From positions 744,001 through 808,000 of the forward strand of contig NZ_CP048020.1 in the NCBI RefSeq assembly GCF_010365865.1: a stretch of DNA of 64,000 nucleotides, given 5' to 3'. Within the stretch, counting starts at the first letter, position 1, and each line of letters opens with the position of its first letter. This stretch comes from Treponema vincentii. Lineage in GTDB: Bacteria > Spirochaetota > Spirochaetia > Treponematales > Treponemataceae. A program made the translations under genes and the position numbers. Below are positions 56,861 to 64,000 of this stretch, piece after piece. Below the pieces are notes generated by a model. That model made no database searches and was not told where the DNA came from. It was given only the letters and a program-made list of their open reading frames with translations.

Positions 56861-58592
56861 AGTTATTAGAAAGTTTTTTGCGTTCTGCGGTGAAGAAAAC
56901 CGCCGGAAATTCATCACTTCCATTCGGCTCAATGTTATTCAGGCTCTATTTGAGGCGCTAAAGATTCCGGCGATTGCGGTGATGATTCGGGCGCTGATGA
57001 ATGGAACGGTAGACACAAAGGATATCCTGCTCTCGTTAGGGATTATGCTGATCAGCATTGCCGGATCGGGATTGCTAAAATCAAAGGCCGTTATGTTGCA
57101 GACCGAAGGAGGCTATGACACTTGTGCGAAAAAACGGGTGGAGATTGCGGAGCATCTGCGGTATCTGCCGATGGGATACTTTAACGCCAACAGCCTCGGG
57201 CAGATTACGTCTATCACAACTAATATAATGGAAAGTCTTGAAAATATTGCGACTCGTGTGGTAATGCTTGTCTGCGACGGCTTGCTTACAACCTCGCTTA
57301 TTGTCATCATGTTGTTTTTCTTCGATTGGAGAATCGCCTGTGTGCTGCTCTGCGGTTTTTCGCTGTTTCTTTTTGCAAACAGCCGTCTCCGGATTGCTTC
57401 CGAAAAGGTGTCGGGAAAAAAGATACGCGCAGATGAAAGGCTCGTAGAAAAAGTTCTGGAATACCTGCAAGGGATGACCGAGGTTAAGGCTTACCGGTTG
57501 ACGGGAGTTAAGAGCAAGGAATTAAATGAGGCAATCTCGAAAAACAGTAAGATCAATACCGATATGGAAATGACACTGGTGCCCCGCATAGCATTGCAGA
57601 GTTTTATCGCCAAGCTTACCGGTGTGGCAATGGTAGCTTTTTCATGCGTATTTTATTGTGCCGGAAGCATGGATGCGCTGAATGCTGTTGTCATGGTAAT
57701 CTCCGCATTTATCATCTATACCAGTCTGGAAACGGCAGGACAATACTCGTCACTGCTGCGCGTGGTTGATATGAGTGTTGACCGGGCGCAGGAAATTCTG
57801 AACACGCCGCAGATGGATATATCCGGAGAAAATATTACACCGGCAGTGCGTGATATTACTGCGCAGGATATCGCATTTTCTTATGAGAAGCGAAAAATCA
57901 TCGACGGGATTTCATTGCATATTCCTGAAAAAACCACGACGGCGATTGTCAGTCCTTCCGGCGGAGGCAAAACCACCTTGGTAAATCTGCTTGCACGGTT
58001 CTGGGATGTAGACGGGGGTACCGTTATGCTGGGCGGCCGGAATGTGAAGGATTACGATATGGATTCTTTGATGGCGAATTTCAGTTTTGTGTTCCAAGCG
58101 GTCTATTTGTTCCACGACACCATCGCCAACAATATCCGCTTTGGGCAGCCCGACGCTTCTATGGAAGACATCATCTCCGCAGCGAAAAAAGCATGCTGCC
58201 ACGAGTTTATCTCAAGCCTTCCCCAAGGATACGATACGGTTGTCGGCGAAGGCGGTGCAAGTCTTTCCGGCGGTGAAAAGCAGCGTATCTCCATTGCCCG
58301 CGCTCTGATGAAAAACGCACCGGTCATCTTTTTGGATGAGGCAACCGCCAATGTCGATCCCGAAAATGAAAACGAACTGATGCACGCCATTCAAGCGCTG
58401 ACCGCCGAAAAGACCGTCATCATGATTGCCCATCGGCTGAAAACCGTAGAGAGAGCCGATCAGATCATCGTCGTAGACCACGGCAAGATTGTACAGCACG
58501 GCACTCATACCCAACTGATGGAGCAGGACGGCATATACCGAAACTTTATCGGCGAACGTCGCGAAGCTGCAAGCTGGAAGGTGCATAAATAA
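56853..58592 (+). CDS. ABC exporter half-transporter, second subunit
   Basis: 579 residues. Exporter domain with six spans, ATPase with Walker A SPSGGGKTT, Q-loop VFQAVYLFHD, signature LSGGEKQRISIARAL, Walker B VIFLDEATANVDPENE and HRLKTV. Both sites look competent. Start overlaps the partner stop by 8 bases. A terminator-like hairpin follows at 58601-58637. Confidence 0.92.
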   Translation: MLKVIRKFFAFCGEENRRKFITSIRLNVIQALFEALKIPAIAVMIRALMNGTVDTKDILLSLGIMLISIAGSGLLKSKAVMLQTEGGYDTCAKKRVEIAEHLRYLPMGYFNANSLGQITSITTNIMESLENIATRVVMLVCDGLLTTSLIVIMLFFFDWRIACVLLCGFSLFLFANSRLRIASEKVSGKKIRADERLVEKVLEYLQGMTEVKAYRLTGVKSKELNEAISKNSKINTDMEMTLVPRIALQSFIAKLTGVAMVAFSCVFYCAGSMDALNAVVMVISAFIIYTSLETAGQYSSLLRVVDMSVDRAQEILNTPQMDISGENITPAVRDITAQDIAFSYEKRKIIDGISLHIPEKTTTAIVSPSGGGKTTLVNLLARFWDVDGGTVMLGGRNVKDYDMDSLMANFSFVFQAVYLFHDTIANNIRFGQPDASMEDIISAAKKACCHEFISSLPQGYDTVVGEGGASLSGGEKQRISIARALMKNAPVIFLDEATANVDPENENELMHAIQALTAEKTVIMIAHRLKTVERADQIIVVDHGKIVQHGTHTQLMEQDGIYRNFIGERREAASWKVHK

Positions 58593-58600
58593 TTATATGG

Positions 58601-58637
58601 AGATTTCCCTCACTGCCTTCGGGTGGGGGAAAAATCT
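58601..58637 (+). terminator. Hairpin after the exporter pair
   Basis: AGATTTCCCTCAC against GTGGGGGAAAAATCT around TGCCTTCGG. No T run directly after, so strength is uncertain. Confidence 0.5.
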
Positions 58638-58696
58638 GACAGTGGATGAAAGCCTTAAAAATAGTATAATATCGGCAAATATATAGAGAGAAAACT

Positions 58697-58804
58697 GTGA
58701 AAAAAAAGGTGGTAAGTTCGTTTGCTGAACTCAATAATTGGAACTTAGAAAGCAAAGAAATCAACATACCCCGACGCGAGCGTCGGGGTATGTTGTTCTC
58801 ATAA
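58697..58804 (+). CDS. Small ORF running into a family D hairpin
   Basis: GTG 58697; reads MKKKVVSSFAELNNWNLESK then passes into the hairpin (ERRGMLFS). A TATAAT box lies near 58660 and GAGAG 5 bases before the GTG. It looks like the first 22 codons of a gene cut off by the repeat; not recognised. Confidence 0.3.
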   Translation: MKKKVVSSFAELNNWNLESKEINIPRRERRGMLFS

Positions 58805-58860
58805 GGTGGTTGCAGTCGGCTTTAATACCCTTCGTTACGACGCAAGCGTCGGGGTATTAA
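58763..58860. repeat. Two family D hairpins
   Basis: First: arms AACATACCCCGACGC/GCGTCGGGGTATGTT around GA, perfect (58763-58794). Second: TTAATACCC...GGGTATTAA with GACGC/GCGTC inside (58821-58860), followed by ACCCTCCGCACGAAT as at 24.9 kb. Confidence 0.7.
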
Positions 58861-58935
58861 ACCCTCCGCACGAATAAATCAAGTGTATAAGTTGGCGAAT
58901 AAATTTATTAGCTGACACATAAGAAGTTGTGGAGG

Positions 58936-59112
58936 GTGAGTGAGATTGTAAATAAATTGAGATATGGAAATACAAACACTTTTTTAATTAAAGGAGATAC
59001 CGGTAATCTACTTTTTGATACTGATTATGCGGGCACAATGCGGGCTTTTTATAAGGAAATAAAGAGGCATAAAATTAGTCTTAGTGATATCACGAATTAC
59101 AGACTTTTTTAA
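58936..59112 (+). pseudogene. MBL-fold hydrolase, N-terminal fragment
   Basis: KLRYGNTNTFLIKGDTGNLLFDTDY and YKEIKRHKISLSDIT match the first strands of metallo-beta-lactamase-fold proteins, then NYRLF and a stop replace the region that should hold the HxHxDH zinc motif. GTG 58936 is one possible start; GGAGG lies close by. Truncated and inactive. Confidence 0.6.
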
Positions 59113-59167
59113 CTTCCTAGTTTATCTTGGACAGATGTGATATCAAATAAATGTTAGGGGTGGGCGT

Positions 59168-59827
59168 TTGAATAAATACAGCCGAATACTAAATAAAGAA
59201 GTGAGAATATACAAAGAATGGGTTTATAAGCATTATTCTGAGATGACTGAAGATACTGATAATGGAGAATTTCTAGGTCCTTCTTTTGATAGAATGAGAG
59301 AATCTGCAATCTCATTTGTAAAGAATGTAGAAGTAAAAGATGTTACCGAAACTGATTTAGAATCTATACTTTATTGTGTAGCCAGGGACAATGAATGCGA
59401 ATATTTGGCTGACTTTATTTCGTCATATAAAGAATGGTTTAAATATTTGATTGAAAGATGTATAGATTCAATTTATACAACTGCGAAGTGGCAGCTAGTA
59501 AAAAGATTGCCAGTTTATAAAGATGATAGTTCAGTTACTGATTGGGTATTCAAGTATATAAATGTAGATGATGAATATACACAGAGAATGTCTTTAAGTG
59601 CTTTAAGTGAGATAGATTATAAAAAAGCAGAACAGTATGCGATTGAATTTTGGGAAAGAGACAAATATAAGGGTGATACCTATGCTGAAGAGTATCAAAA
59701 AATAATGGCACTCAGTGTTCTTTATAAAATAAAATCAGATAAATTAAGCGAATATATTGAAGCGGCGAGACAATTAGACTTTGTTTATTTGAAAGAGAAT
59801 TCAGATGAGATTGCAAATTCTGATTAA
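59168..59827 (+). CDS. Hypothetical protein with possible HEAT-like helices
   Basis: 219 residues from TTG 59168 with GGGGTGGGC upstream. AT-rich, unlike core genes. Mostly helical; repeats such as VTDWVFKYINVDDEYTQRMS and LSEIDYKKAEQYAIEFWE suggest helical-repeat folding. Not recognised. Helical-repeat proteins of this size next to toxin genes are sometimes immunity proteins; that is only a guess. Confidence 0.55.
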   Translation: MNKYSRILNKEVRIYKEWVYKHYSEMTEDTDNGEFLGPSFDRMRESAISFVKNVEVKDVTETDLESILYCVARDNECEYLADFISSYKEWFKYLIERCIDSIYTTAKWQLVKRLPVYKDDSSVTDWVFKYINVDDEYTQRMSLSALSEIDYKKAEQYAIEFWERDKYKGDTYAEEYQKIMALSVLYKIKSDKLSEYIEAARQLDFVYLKENSDEIANSD

Positions 59828-59919
59828 TTTTCTAATTTTCTCACTAGGAGGTAGATTGAAAAGTAGCTAACTTAATGCAGCATTCAATCTGTGAACTTGT
59901 CGAGGCGTAACAAGCGCAT

Positions 59920-60177
59920 AAAGATTTTTCAGATGACGCATGGGCTGATTACACCTATTGAATAATGCAAGATAAAAAAATTCTCAAAAAAATAAATCAA
60001 TTACTTGCTGATATTGAACGAAATGGCAATGATGGCATAGATCATCCTGAACCCTTAAAAGGAAATCTGAGTGGTTATTGGTCCCGAGCAATAGATGAGA
60101 AACATCGTCTCGTTTATAAAATTGAAGATGGACTGATTAAAATTATTCAGTGTAAAAATCATTATAATGATAAATAA
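59920..60177 (+). pseudogene. YoeB toxin with in-frame TGA and no start
   Basis: KDFSDDAWADYTY is followed by TGA (59959-59961) where YoeB has Trp (compare EAWNDYIYW at 46 kb), then IMQDKKILKKINQLL and the active-site region PEPLKGNLSGYWSRA, HRLVYK, KNHYND with all catalytic residues. No ATG precedes the first part; ATG 59965 after the stop gives a 70-residue shortened form. The upstream CELVEA may be the tail of a lost antitoxin. Confidence 0.7.
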
Positions 60178-60246
60178 AATAGCTTCCTGTATTACACTAG
60201 TAAGAACCAAGGGGTACGGTCTGTAAAGCGTTTCTTCAATTTATTT

Positions 60247-61860
60247 TTAAAGCACCTCGGTTTTCCAATCCTGAATCGTTCTCGTCTCTTCACTAAAGCT
60301 CGTCCCAATCAGTACAATCTTTTTCCCATCCGTCTTATACTTTGCAGCATAGTTTTGCTTTTGTATTTGTGCAAGTGCATTTTCCGCATTGCCGTTACCG
60401 CTCAGCTTAAACTCGAAGATGTAAACAGTATCGACAGTAATAACCACGCAATCTGCTCTGCCCGCCGAACAATGTACCTCCGTCCGTACAAACTGCCCCA
60501 TCAGCGCAAAGATGAGGTACACTGCTGTCTGGTAGTTTTGCTCCCGCAATTTCAGCTCTTTACTGCTAAAGTTGTCATACGAGATACCGGCGATAAGCGA
60601 CTGCATCCGTTCCATAAAAGCATCGACCTTTCCCTTGCGGATATCCTGTACAAAGCGTCCTACCCATACGCCTGTTTGACCAAAGGGGATATCAGAGTAT
60701 GCTGGCAGCAGATTTTCCAAAAAGCCATATCGTACTTCATCATTCGGAAAGCCGAGCCGGTAGAGCCTCAGATCGCTTATGTAGTCTTTAATCGTCAAAT
60801 AGCCGGCCTGAAAGAGAATAGGCAATGCATCTTGTGCTACCGCCCGATAGGTCTGTAATCCCGATTCATCCAACTCAACATTTCCATCCAAGTCGGGAAT
60901 AAAGTAGTGTGCTTCTTTGAGAAAATTCACTAAAAATGTCGGGGTTCCCGTGCTAAACCAAAAGCTTTTGATCTCTTTATAATCAAAAGCATTGAGAAGG
61001 CTAAAGGGATTGTACATTCCTTCCCCTGCAGGATGAAACAGATAGCCGTCATACCATCGCTTTAAGGCTGCGATTGCCTGCGGATAATCAAGTTCTTGTC
61101 TTTCGGCAAGTGCTTGAATTTCAGGTTCAAAATTATCTTCAAGCTCTTTTTGCGTGATACCGCAGATACCGGCATAGGTTTCATGTAAGCTGATATCTTT
61201 CAGATTGTTCAAGTCACTGAAAATACTAATCTTGCTGAATTTAGTAACACCGGTTAAAAAGGCAAAGCGGATATATTCATCGCAGGTTTTAAGAACCGAG
61301 TAAAAAGCTTTGAGTTCGTTTCGGTATTGTTCATTCAAGGCTTCATTTACCCTCATCGTTTGTAGGAGCGGTTTATCATATTCGTCTACGAGGATAACTA
61401 CCTGCTTGCCGGTTTTTTCATACGCACGCTTTAAAAGTCCTTCGAATCGTTTTGGAGGAGTCTCTTCAATAGCTTCTTTCCCATAGATATCTTCAAGCCG
61501 CGATAAAAAGATATTGAGATTTTCTTGTAAAGCTTTCATACAATTATAGTTACCGGTATTAAAATCAAGATAGAATACCGGATATTCCTGCCATGCGGTT
61601 CTGCTTTCCAATACTGCTTGCTCTTCCTCAGCTTGTTCAAGGTACAAGCCTTTGAACAGCTCTTTTTGTCCGAGAAAGTACGCCGCCAAAGTCGAAAGGA
61701 ACAAACTCTTGCCAAACCGCCGCGGACGGCTGAGGAAATAAACACGACTGCTTGTTACTAATTGAGTGATATACTTCGTCTTATCTACATAGAGATAACG
61801 GTCATTCCGTAATACCTTAAAACTTTGTACGCCGATCGGCAATTTTCTTGGAAAGCTCAT
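60247..61860 (-). CDS. AAA-ATPase-like protein with PD-(D/E)XK C-terminus (DUF1703)
   Basis: 537 residues from ATG 61860 (MSFPRKLPIGVQSFKVLRND). Walker A-like FLSRPRRFGKSLFLSTL, Walker B QVVILVDEYDKPLL and a C-terminal nuclease-like core GRADCVVITVDTVYIFEFKL. Members are common accessory genes of oral bacteria; their role is not established. The gene has a TTGCCA-N17-TATACT promoter ending 6 bases before the ATG, so the mRNA is predicted leaderless. An ATG 27 bases upstream lies before the -10 and is rejected. Confidence 0.85.
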   Translation of the reverse strand: MSFPRKLPIGVQSFKVLRNDRYLYVDKTKYITQLVTSSRVYFLSRPRRFGKSLFLSTLAAYFLGQKELFKGLYLEQAEEEQAVLESRTAWQEYPVFYLDFNTGNYNCMKALQENLNIFLSRLEDIYGKEAIEETPPKRFEGLLKRAYEKTGKQVVILVDEYDKPLLQTMRVNEALNEQYRNELKAFYSVLKTCDEYIRFAFLTGVTKFSKISIFSDLNNLKDISLHETYAGICGITQKELEDNFEPEIQALAERQELDYPQAIAALKRWYDGYLFHPAGEGMYNPFSLLNAFDYKEIKSFWFSTGTPTFLVNFLKEAHYFIPDLDGNVELDESGLQTYRAVAQDALPILFQAGYLTIKDYISDLRLYRLGFPNDEVRYGFLENLLPAYSDIPFGQTGVWVGRFVQDIRKGKVDAFMERMQSLIAGISYDNFSSKELKLREQNYQTAVYLIFALMGQFVRTEVHCSAGRADCVVITVDTVYIFEFKLSGNGNAENALAQIQKQNYAAKYKTDGKKIVLIGTSFSEETRTIQDWKTEVL

Positions 61861-61866
61861 GGGGTA

Positions 61867-61895
61867 AGTATAGCAGGATTTGTTCAATCTGGCAA
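61867..61895 (-). promoter_or_regulatory. Leaderless promoter of the AAA/nuclease gene
   Basis: Minus strand TTGCCA (61890-61895), 17 bases ending in TGC, TATACT (61867-61872), then TACCCC and the ATG. The best-formed example of the leaderless set. Confidence 0.75.
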
Positions 61896-62066
61896 TTTGA
61901 AGATATTAGAACCCATGCTCCCGGAATGGCTGAAGATTGGTCTAGTATTATCAGTATTGCATCGTTGTCATAACATTTGTGAAGGGAGTGCTTGTTTTTT
62001 TTGATATTAGATAGTATGATAAGTTATACAAATCATATAAATTATACTAAAATGGAGGCGAATATC

Positions 62067-62279
62067 GTGAAAACACCAAAAGGTAAATATGCTTGGGCAG
62101 CTACAGTCGGAGAAAAAGGTCAAATAGTAATACCGAAACAGGCACGGGAAGTATTCAATATCAAACCTGGCGACACACTTTTGCTTCTTGGCGATGAAAA
62201 ACGAGGTATTGCCATACCGCCAAAGGGCGCATTCGCACACTTGATGGAAACAGCTTTTGAGGAGAAAGAGGATGAATGA
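62067..62279 (+). CDS. AbrB/SpoVT-type DNA-binding protein
   Basis: About 70 residues from GTG 62067 (GGAGG 8 bases upstream). The swapped-hairpin motif VGEKGQIVIPKQAREVFNIKPGD (residues 13-35) is diagnostic. Probably regulates the ABC genes it overlaps by 8 bases. The C-terminal AFAHLMETAFEEKEDE is a short acidic tail. Confidence 0.87.
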   Translation: MKTPKGKYAWAATVGEKGQIVIPKQAREVFNIKPGDTLLLLGDEKRGIAIPPKGAFAHLMETAFEEKEDE

Positions 62280-63015
62280 TATGGAATATATTTTAGAAGT
62301 CAATAGTCTTACAAAAATGTATCCGGCTTTTGAACTAAAACCGATTAGCTTCCATATTAAAGCCGGTGAAGTTATGGGCTTCATAGGCAGAAACGGTGCA
62401 GGCAAAACAACAACACTTAAATCTATTCTCAATCTCGTACACCCTGATGCGGGCAGTGTTCGTATTCTTGGAATGAACTATCTGGATAATGAGGCTCACA
62501 TTAAGCAGCAAATCGGTTATGCAGTAGGCGGAATCAATTATTATAAAAGGAAAAAGTTAAAGGATATTGTCGCCATTACTCGCATTTTCTATGACAATTG
62601 GGATAATGAGGCGTATCATCATTACCTTGCTGCATTTAAACTTGACGAAAATAAGAAGATCATAGAACTTTCTGAGGGTATGAAGGTAAAATTTTACCTT
62701 ACCTTAGCCCTTTCTCACCATGCAAAGCTTTTCATTTTGGATGAGCCGACAAGTGGACTTGATCCTGTGTCCAGAGATGAAATGAATGAAATTTTCCGAA
62801 AGCTTGCTGAAAAAGGTGCCGCTATTTTATTTTCTACTCATATTACCAGTGATTTAGAGAAATGTGCGGATACAATCACCTACATCAAAAATGGCGAATT
62901 GCTTTTATCGGCAGAAAAAGAAGATTTTATCCAGTATTATACAAAAGAAATCGGCGGGGCACCAACACTCGAAGATATTATGGTGCATATCGAAAGAGAG
63001 GAGGTGAATCTGTGA
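62272..63015 (+). CDS. ABC transporter ATPase (YtrB-like)
   Basis: 247 residues from ATG 62272. Walker A GRNGAGKTT, Walker B LFILDEPTSGLDP, HITSDLE. The signature reads LSEGMKVKFYLTLAL instead of LSGGQ, as in the YtrB/BcrA-like group where LSxGM occurs. Overlaps the AbrB gene and ends TGATG into the permease. Likely an exporter or envelope-stress transporter. Confidence 0.88.
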   Translation: MNDMEYILEVNSLTKMYPAFELKPISFHIKAGEVMGFIGRNGAGKTTTLKSILNLVHPDAGSVRILGMNYLDNEAHIKQQIGYAVGGINYYKRKKLKDIVAITRIFYDNWDNEAYHHYLAAFKLDENKKIIELSEGMKVKFYLTLALSHHAKLFILDEPTSGLDPVSRDEMNEIFRKLAEKGAAILFSTHITSDLEKCADTITYIKNGELLLSAEKEDFIQYYTKEIGGAPTLEDIMVHIEREEVNL

Positions 63016-63665
63016 TGAAAAACCTTTTTTATAAGGAAATGAAGCTATCGGCAAATCCTTTGAGCTATTGGTTTATTATCTTTTCGGATGTGGCAATGCT
63101 GCCAAGATATCCTATTCTGGTCGGTTCCTTTTTTATCTGTCTTGGCATTTTCCATACTTACCAGCAGATTCGGGAATACGATGATATTACCTACACGGTC
63201 ATGCTGCCGGTTAAGAAACAAGACGTAGTTACAGCGAAATATCTCTTTGTTTTATTCATCGAATGTACGGCTTTTATTCTATGCACATTGCTGACGATTA
63301 TTAGGATGAAGGTGTTAGGGCATGCCGCGCCTTATGTTACCAATCAATTGATGAATGCAAATGCCGCTTATCTTGGCTATGTACTGATTGTATTTGCAGC
63401 ATTTAACGGCATTTTTCTGGCGGGCTTTTTTAAGACAGCTTACCGGATTGGAAAGCCTTTTATACTATTCTGTGTAGTCGGTTTTATTATCATAATCATC
63501 GGGGAGACATTACATCATATTCCTCATTTAGAAAGCTTGAATAATCCTTCAAGTGTGAGCGTACCGCAAGTTGCTATATTGGTAATTGGTATCGCTGTGT
63601 TTATGTTATGTACTTGGGTTTCATATCAAAAAGCTGTGAAGGATTTTGAAGCAATTGATTTGTAA
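63015..63665 (+). CDS. ABC-2 type permease
   Basis: 216 residues from ATG 63015, which shares bases with the ATPase stop. KEMKLSANPLSYWFIIFS is the amphipathic start and five to six hydrophobic segments follow (FILCTLLTIIRM, YVLIVFAAFNGIFLAGFF, FCVVGFIIIIIGET). Small size fits YtrC-like permeases. Partner of the ATPase. Confidence 0.85.
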   Translation: MKNLFYKEMKLSANPLSYWFIIFSDVAMLPRYPILVGSFFICLGIFHTYQQIREYDDITYTVMLPVKKQDVVTAKYLFVLFIECTAFILCTLLTIIRMKVLGHAAPYVTNQLMNANAAYLGYVLIVFAAFNGIFLAGFFKTAYRIGKPFILFCVVGFIIIIIGETLHHIPHLESLNNPSSVSVPQVAILVIGIAVFMLCTWVSYQKAVKDFEAIDL

Positions 63666-63727
63666 AGGAGACTACAAAGATATGATCATATAGATATATT
63701 TAAATTTTGAGAGGTTGTGAGATTAAA

Positions 63728-64000
63728 ATGTGTAAAGAATGTTATGTTGACCAAAGCAGAATAACGCCGCTTTTAAATCCTTTGGAATGTTTAGAAAATC
63801 ATACGCAATACATTTGCGGTACTTGCGGCAGGTGTATTTGCATTGAACATGATCAAAATCGCGGATTACAACGATGGAATTTTCCTTTTAAGTCATTAGA
63901 AATTGCAAAGCTCTATTTAAGAACTGCCGACTATACAACAAAAAAGCCATGCGGCATTTATGAATTAAAAAGTGAAAAGGGTATTTCCTATAAAATTTTT
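63728..64000 (+). CDS. Cysteine-rich protein, 3' end outside window
   Basis: ATG 63728, open to the window end (91 residues visible). MCKECYVDQSR and YICGTCGRCICIEHDQNRG contain CxxC pairs of a likely zinc ribbon. Same strand as the ABC operon, 62 bases downstream. Not recognised. Confidence 0.6.
   Translation, partial: MCKECYVDQSRITPLLNPLECLENHTQYICGTCGRCICIEHDQNRGLQRWNFPFKSLEIAKLYLRTADYTTKKPCGIYELKSEKGISYKIF

Noticed and set aside
59959-59961. TGA read as tryptophan (recoding)
   Set aside because: All other genes here use TGA as stop and TGG as Trp; a nonsense mutation explains it.

Overview
The window looks like a chromosomal piece of an oral-type Treponema (spirochaete). The grounds are a mgl sugar-uptake locus, large repeat-rich lipoproteins, a small ECF sigma/anti-sigma operon and many Rpn/AAA accessory genes, at moderate GC. 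The genus is inference from protein character; no species is claimed. No rRNA, prophage or CRISPR array was seen. The one tRNA is tRNA-Leu(CAG).

Layout. 1-5.7 kb (minus): mglB, mglA and the start of mglC, split by a broken Rpn-type nuclease gene and palindromic repeats. 5.7-6.2 kb: gene-free repeat block. 6.2-8.2 kb: beta-helix lipoprotein. 8.4-14.1 kb: recG, a double-ZinT metal-binding lipoprotein, a U32 peptidase and an esterase-like protein that lacks the catalytic serine. 14.3-20.3 kb: oppABCDF, with oppA and oppB frameshifted at homopolymers. 20.7-26.99 kb: sppA, tRNA-Leu, a FliL-like/membrane/sigma/anti-sigma operon, a DUF1007-NicO metal permease pair and rpmB. 27.1-28.4 kb: a decayed IS whose right end supplies the stop codon of the DHH phosphoesterase gene. 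29.5-36.5 kb: small exported protein, RluA-type synthase, uvrC, a second broken Rpn gene, an exported hydrolase and glgC. 37.0-43.5 kb: a giant Ig-like/propeller lipoprotein. 43.5-46.4 kb: accessory fragments, methyltransferase with PadR regulator, and yefM-yoeB. 46.4-51.6 kb: second peptide/nickel-type ABC system, with a frameshifted binding protein. 52.0-64 kb: DUF4143 ATPase, rpiB, TetR-controlled ABC exporter pair, AT-rich gene remnants, a second AAA/nuclease gene, and an AbrB-ABC operon running off the end.

The most unusual content is not coding. Three families of dispersed structured elements recur. Family A is modular double hairpins with a fixed tail (about ten copies, often at stop codons). 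Family B is a ~140-nt closed structure with conserved single-stranded motifs (two full copies at 35.1 and 51.9 kb, one half copy at 14.15 kb); its stems differ by compensatory changes and its wobbles read as G-U only on the plus strand. Family C is a ~120-nt structure (5.7 and 33.7 kb) with conserved loops and re-invented stems. A family A element sits at the same codon of two otherwise diverged Rpn genes.

A second theme is expression without ribosome-binding sites. recG, the esterase-like gene, uvrC, the AAA/nuclease gene and the FliL-like gene each have a TATACT-like -10 box only 6-9 nt before the ATG, which predicts leaderless or near-leaderless mRNAs. A third theme is homopolymer frameshifts (six, all consistent with extra bases) confined to the two oligopeptide-type ABC systems. 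These are either real decay or sequencing error.
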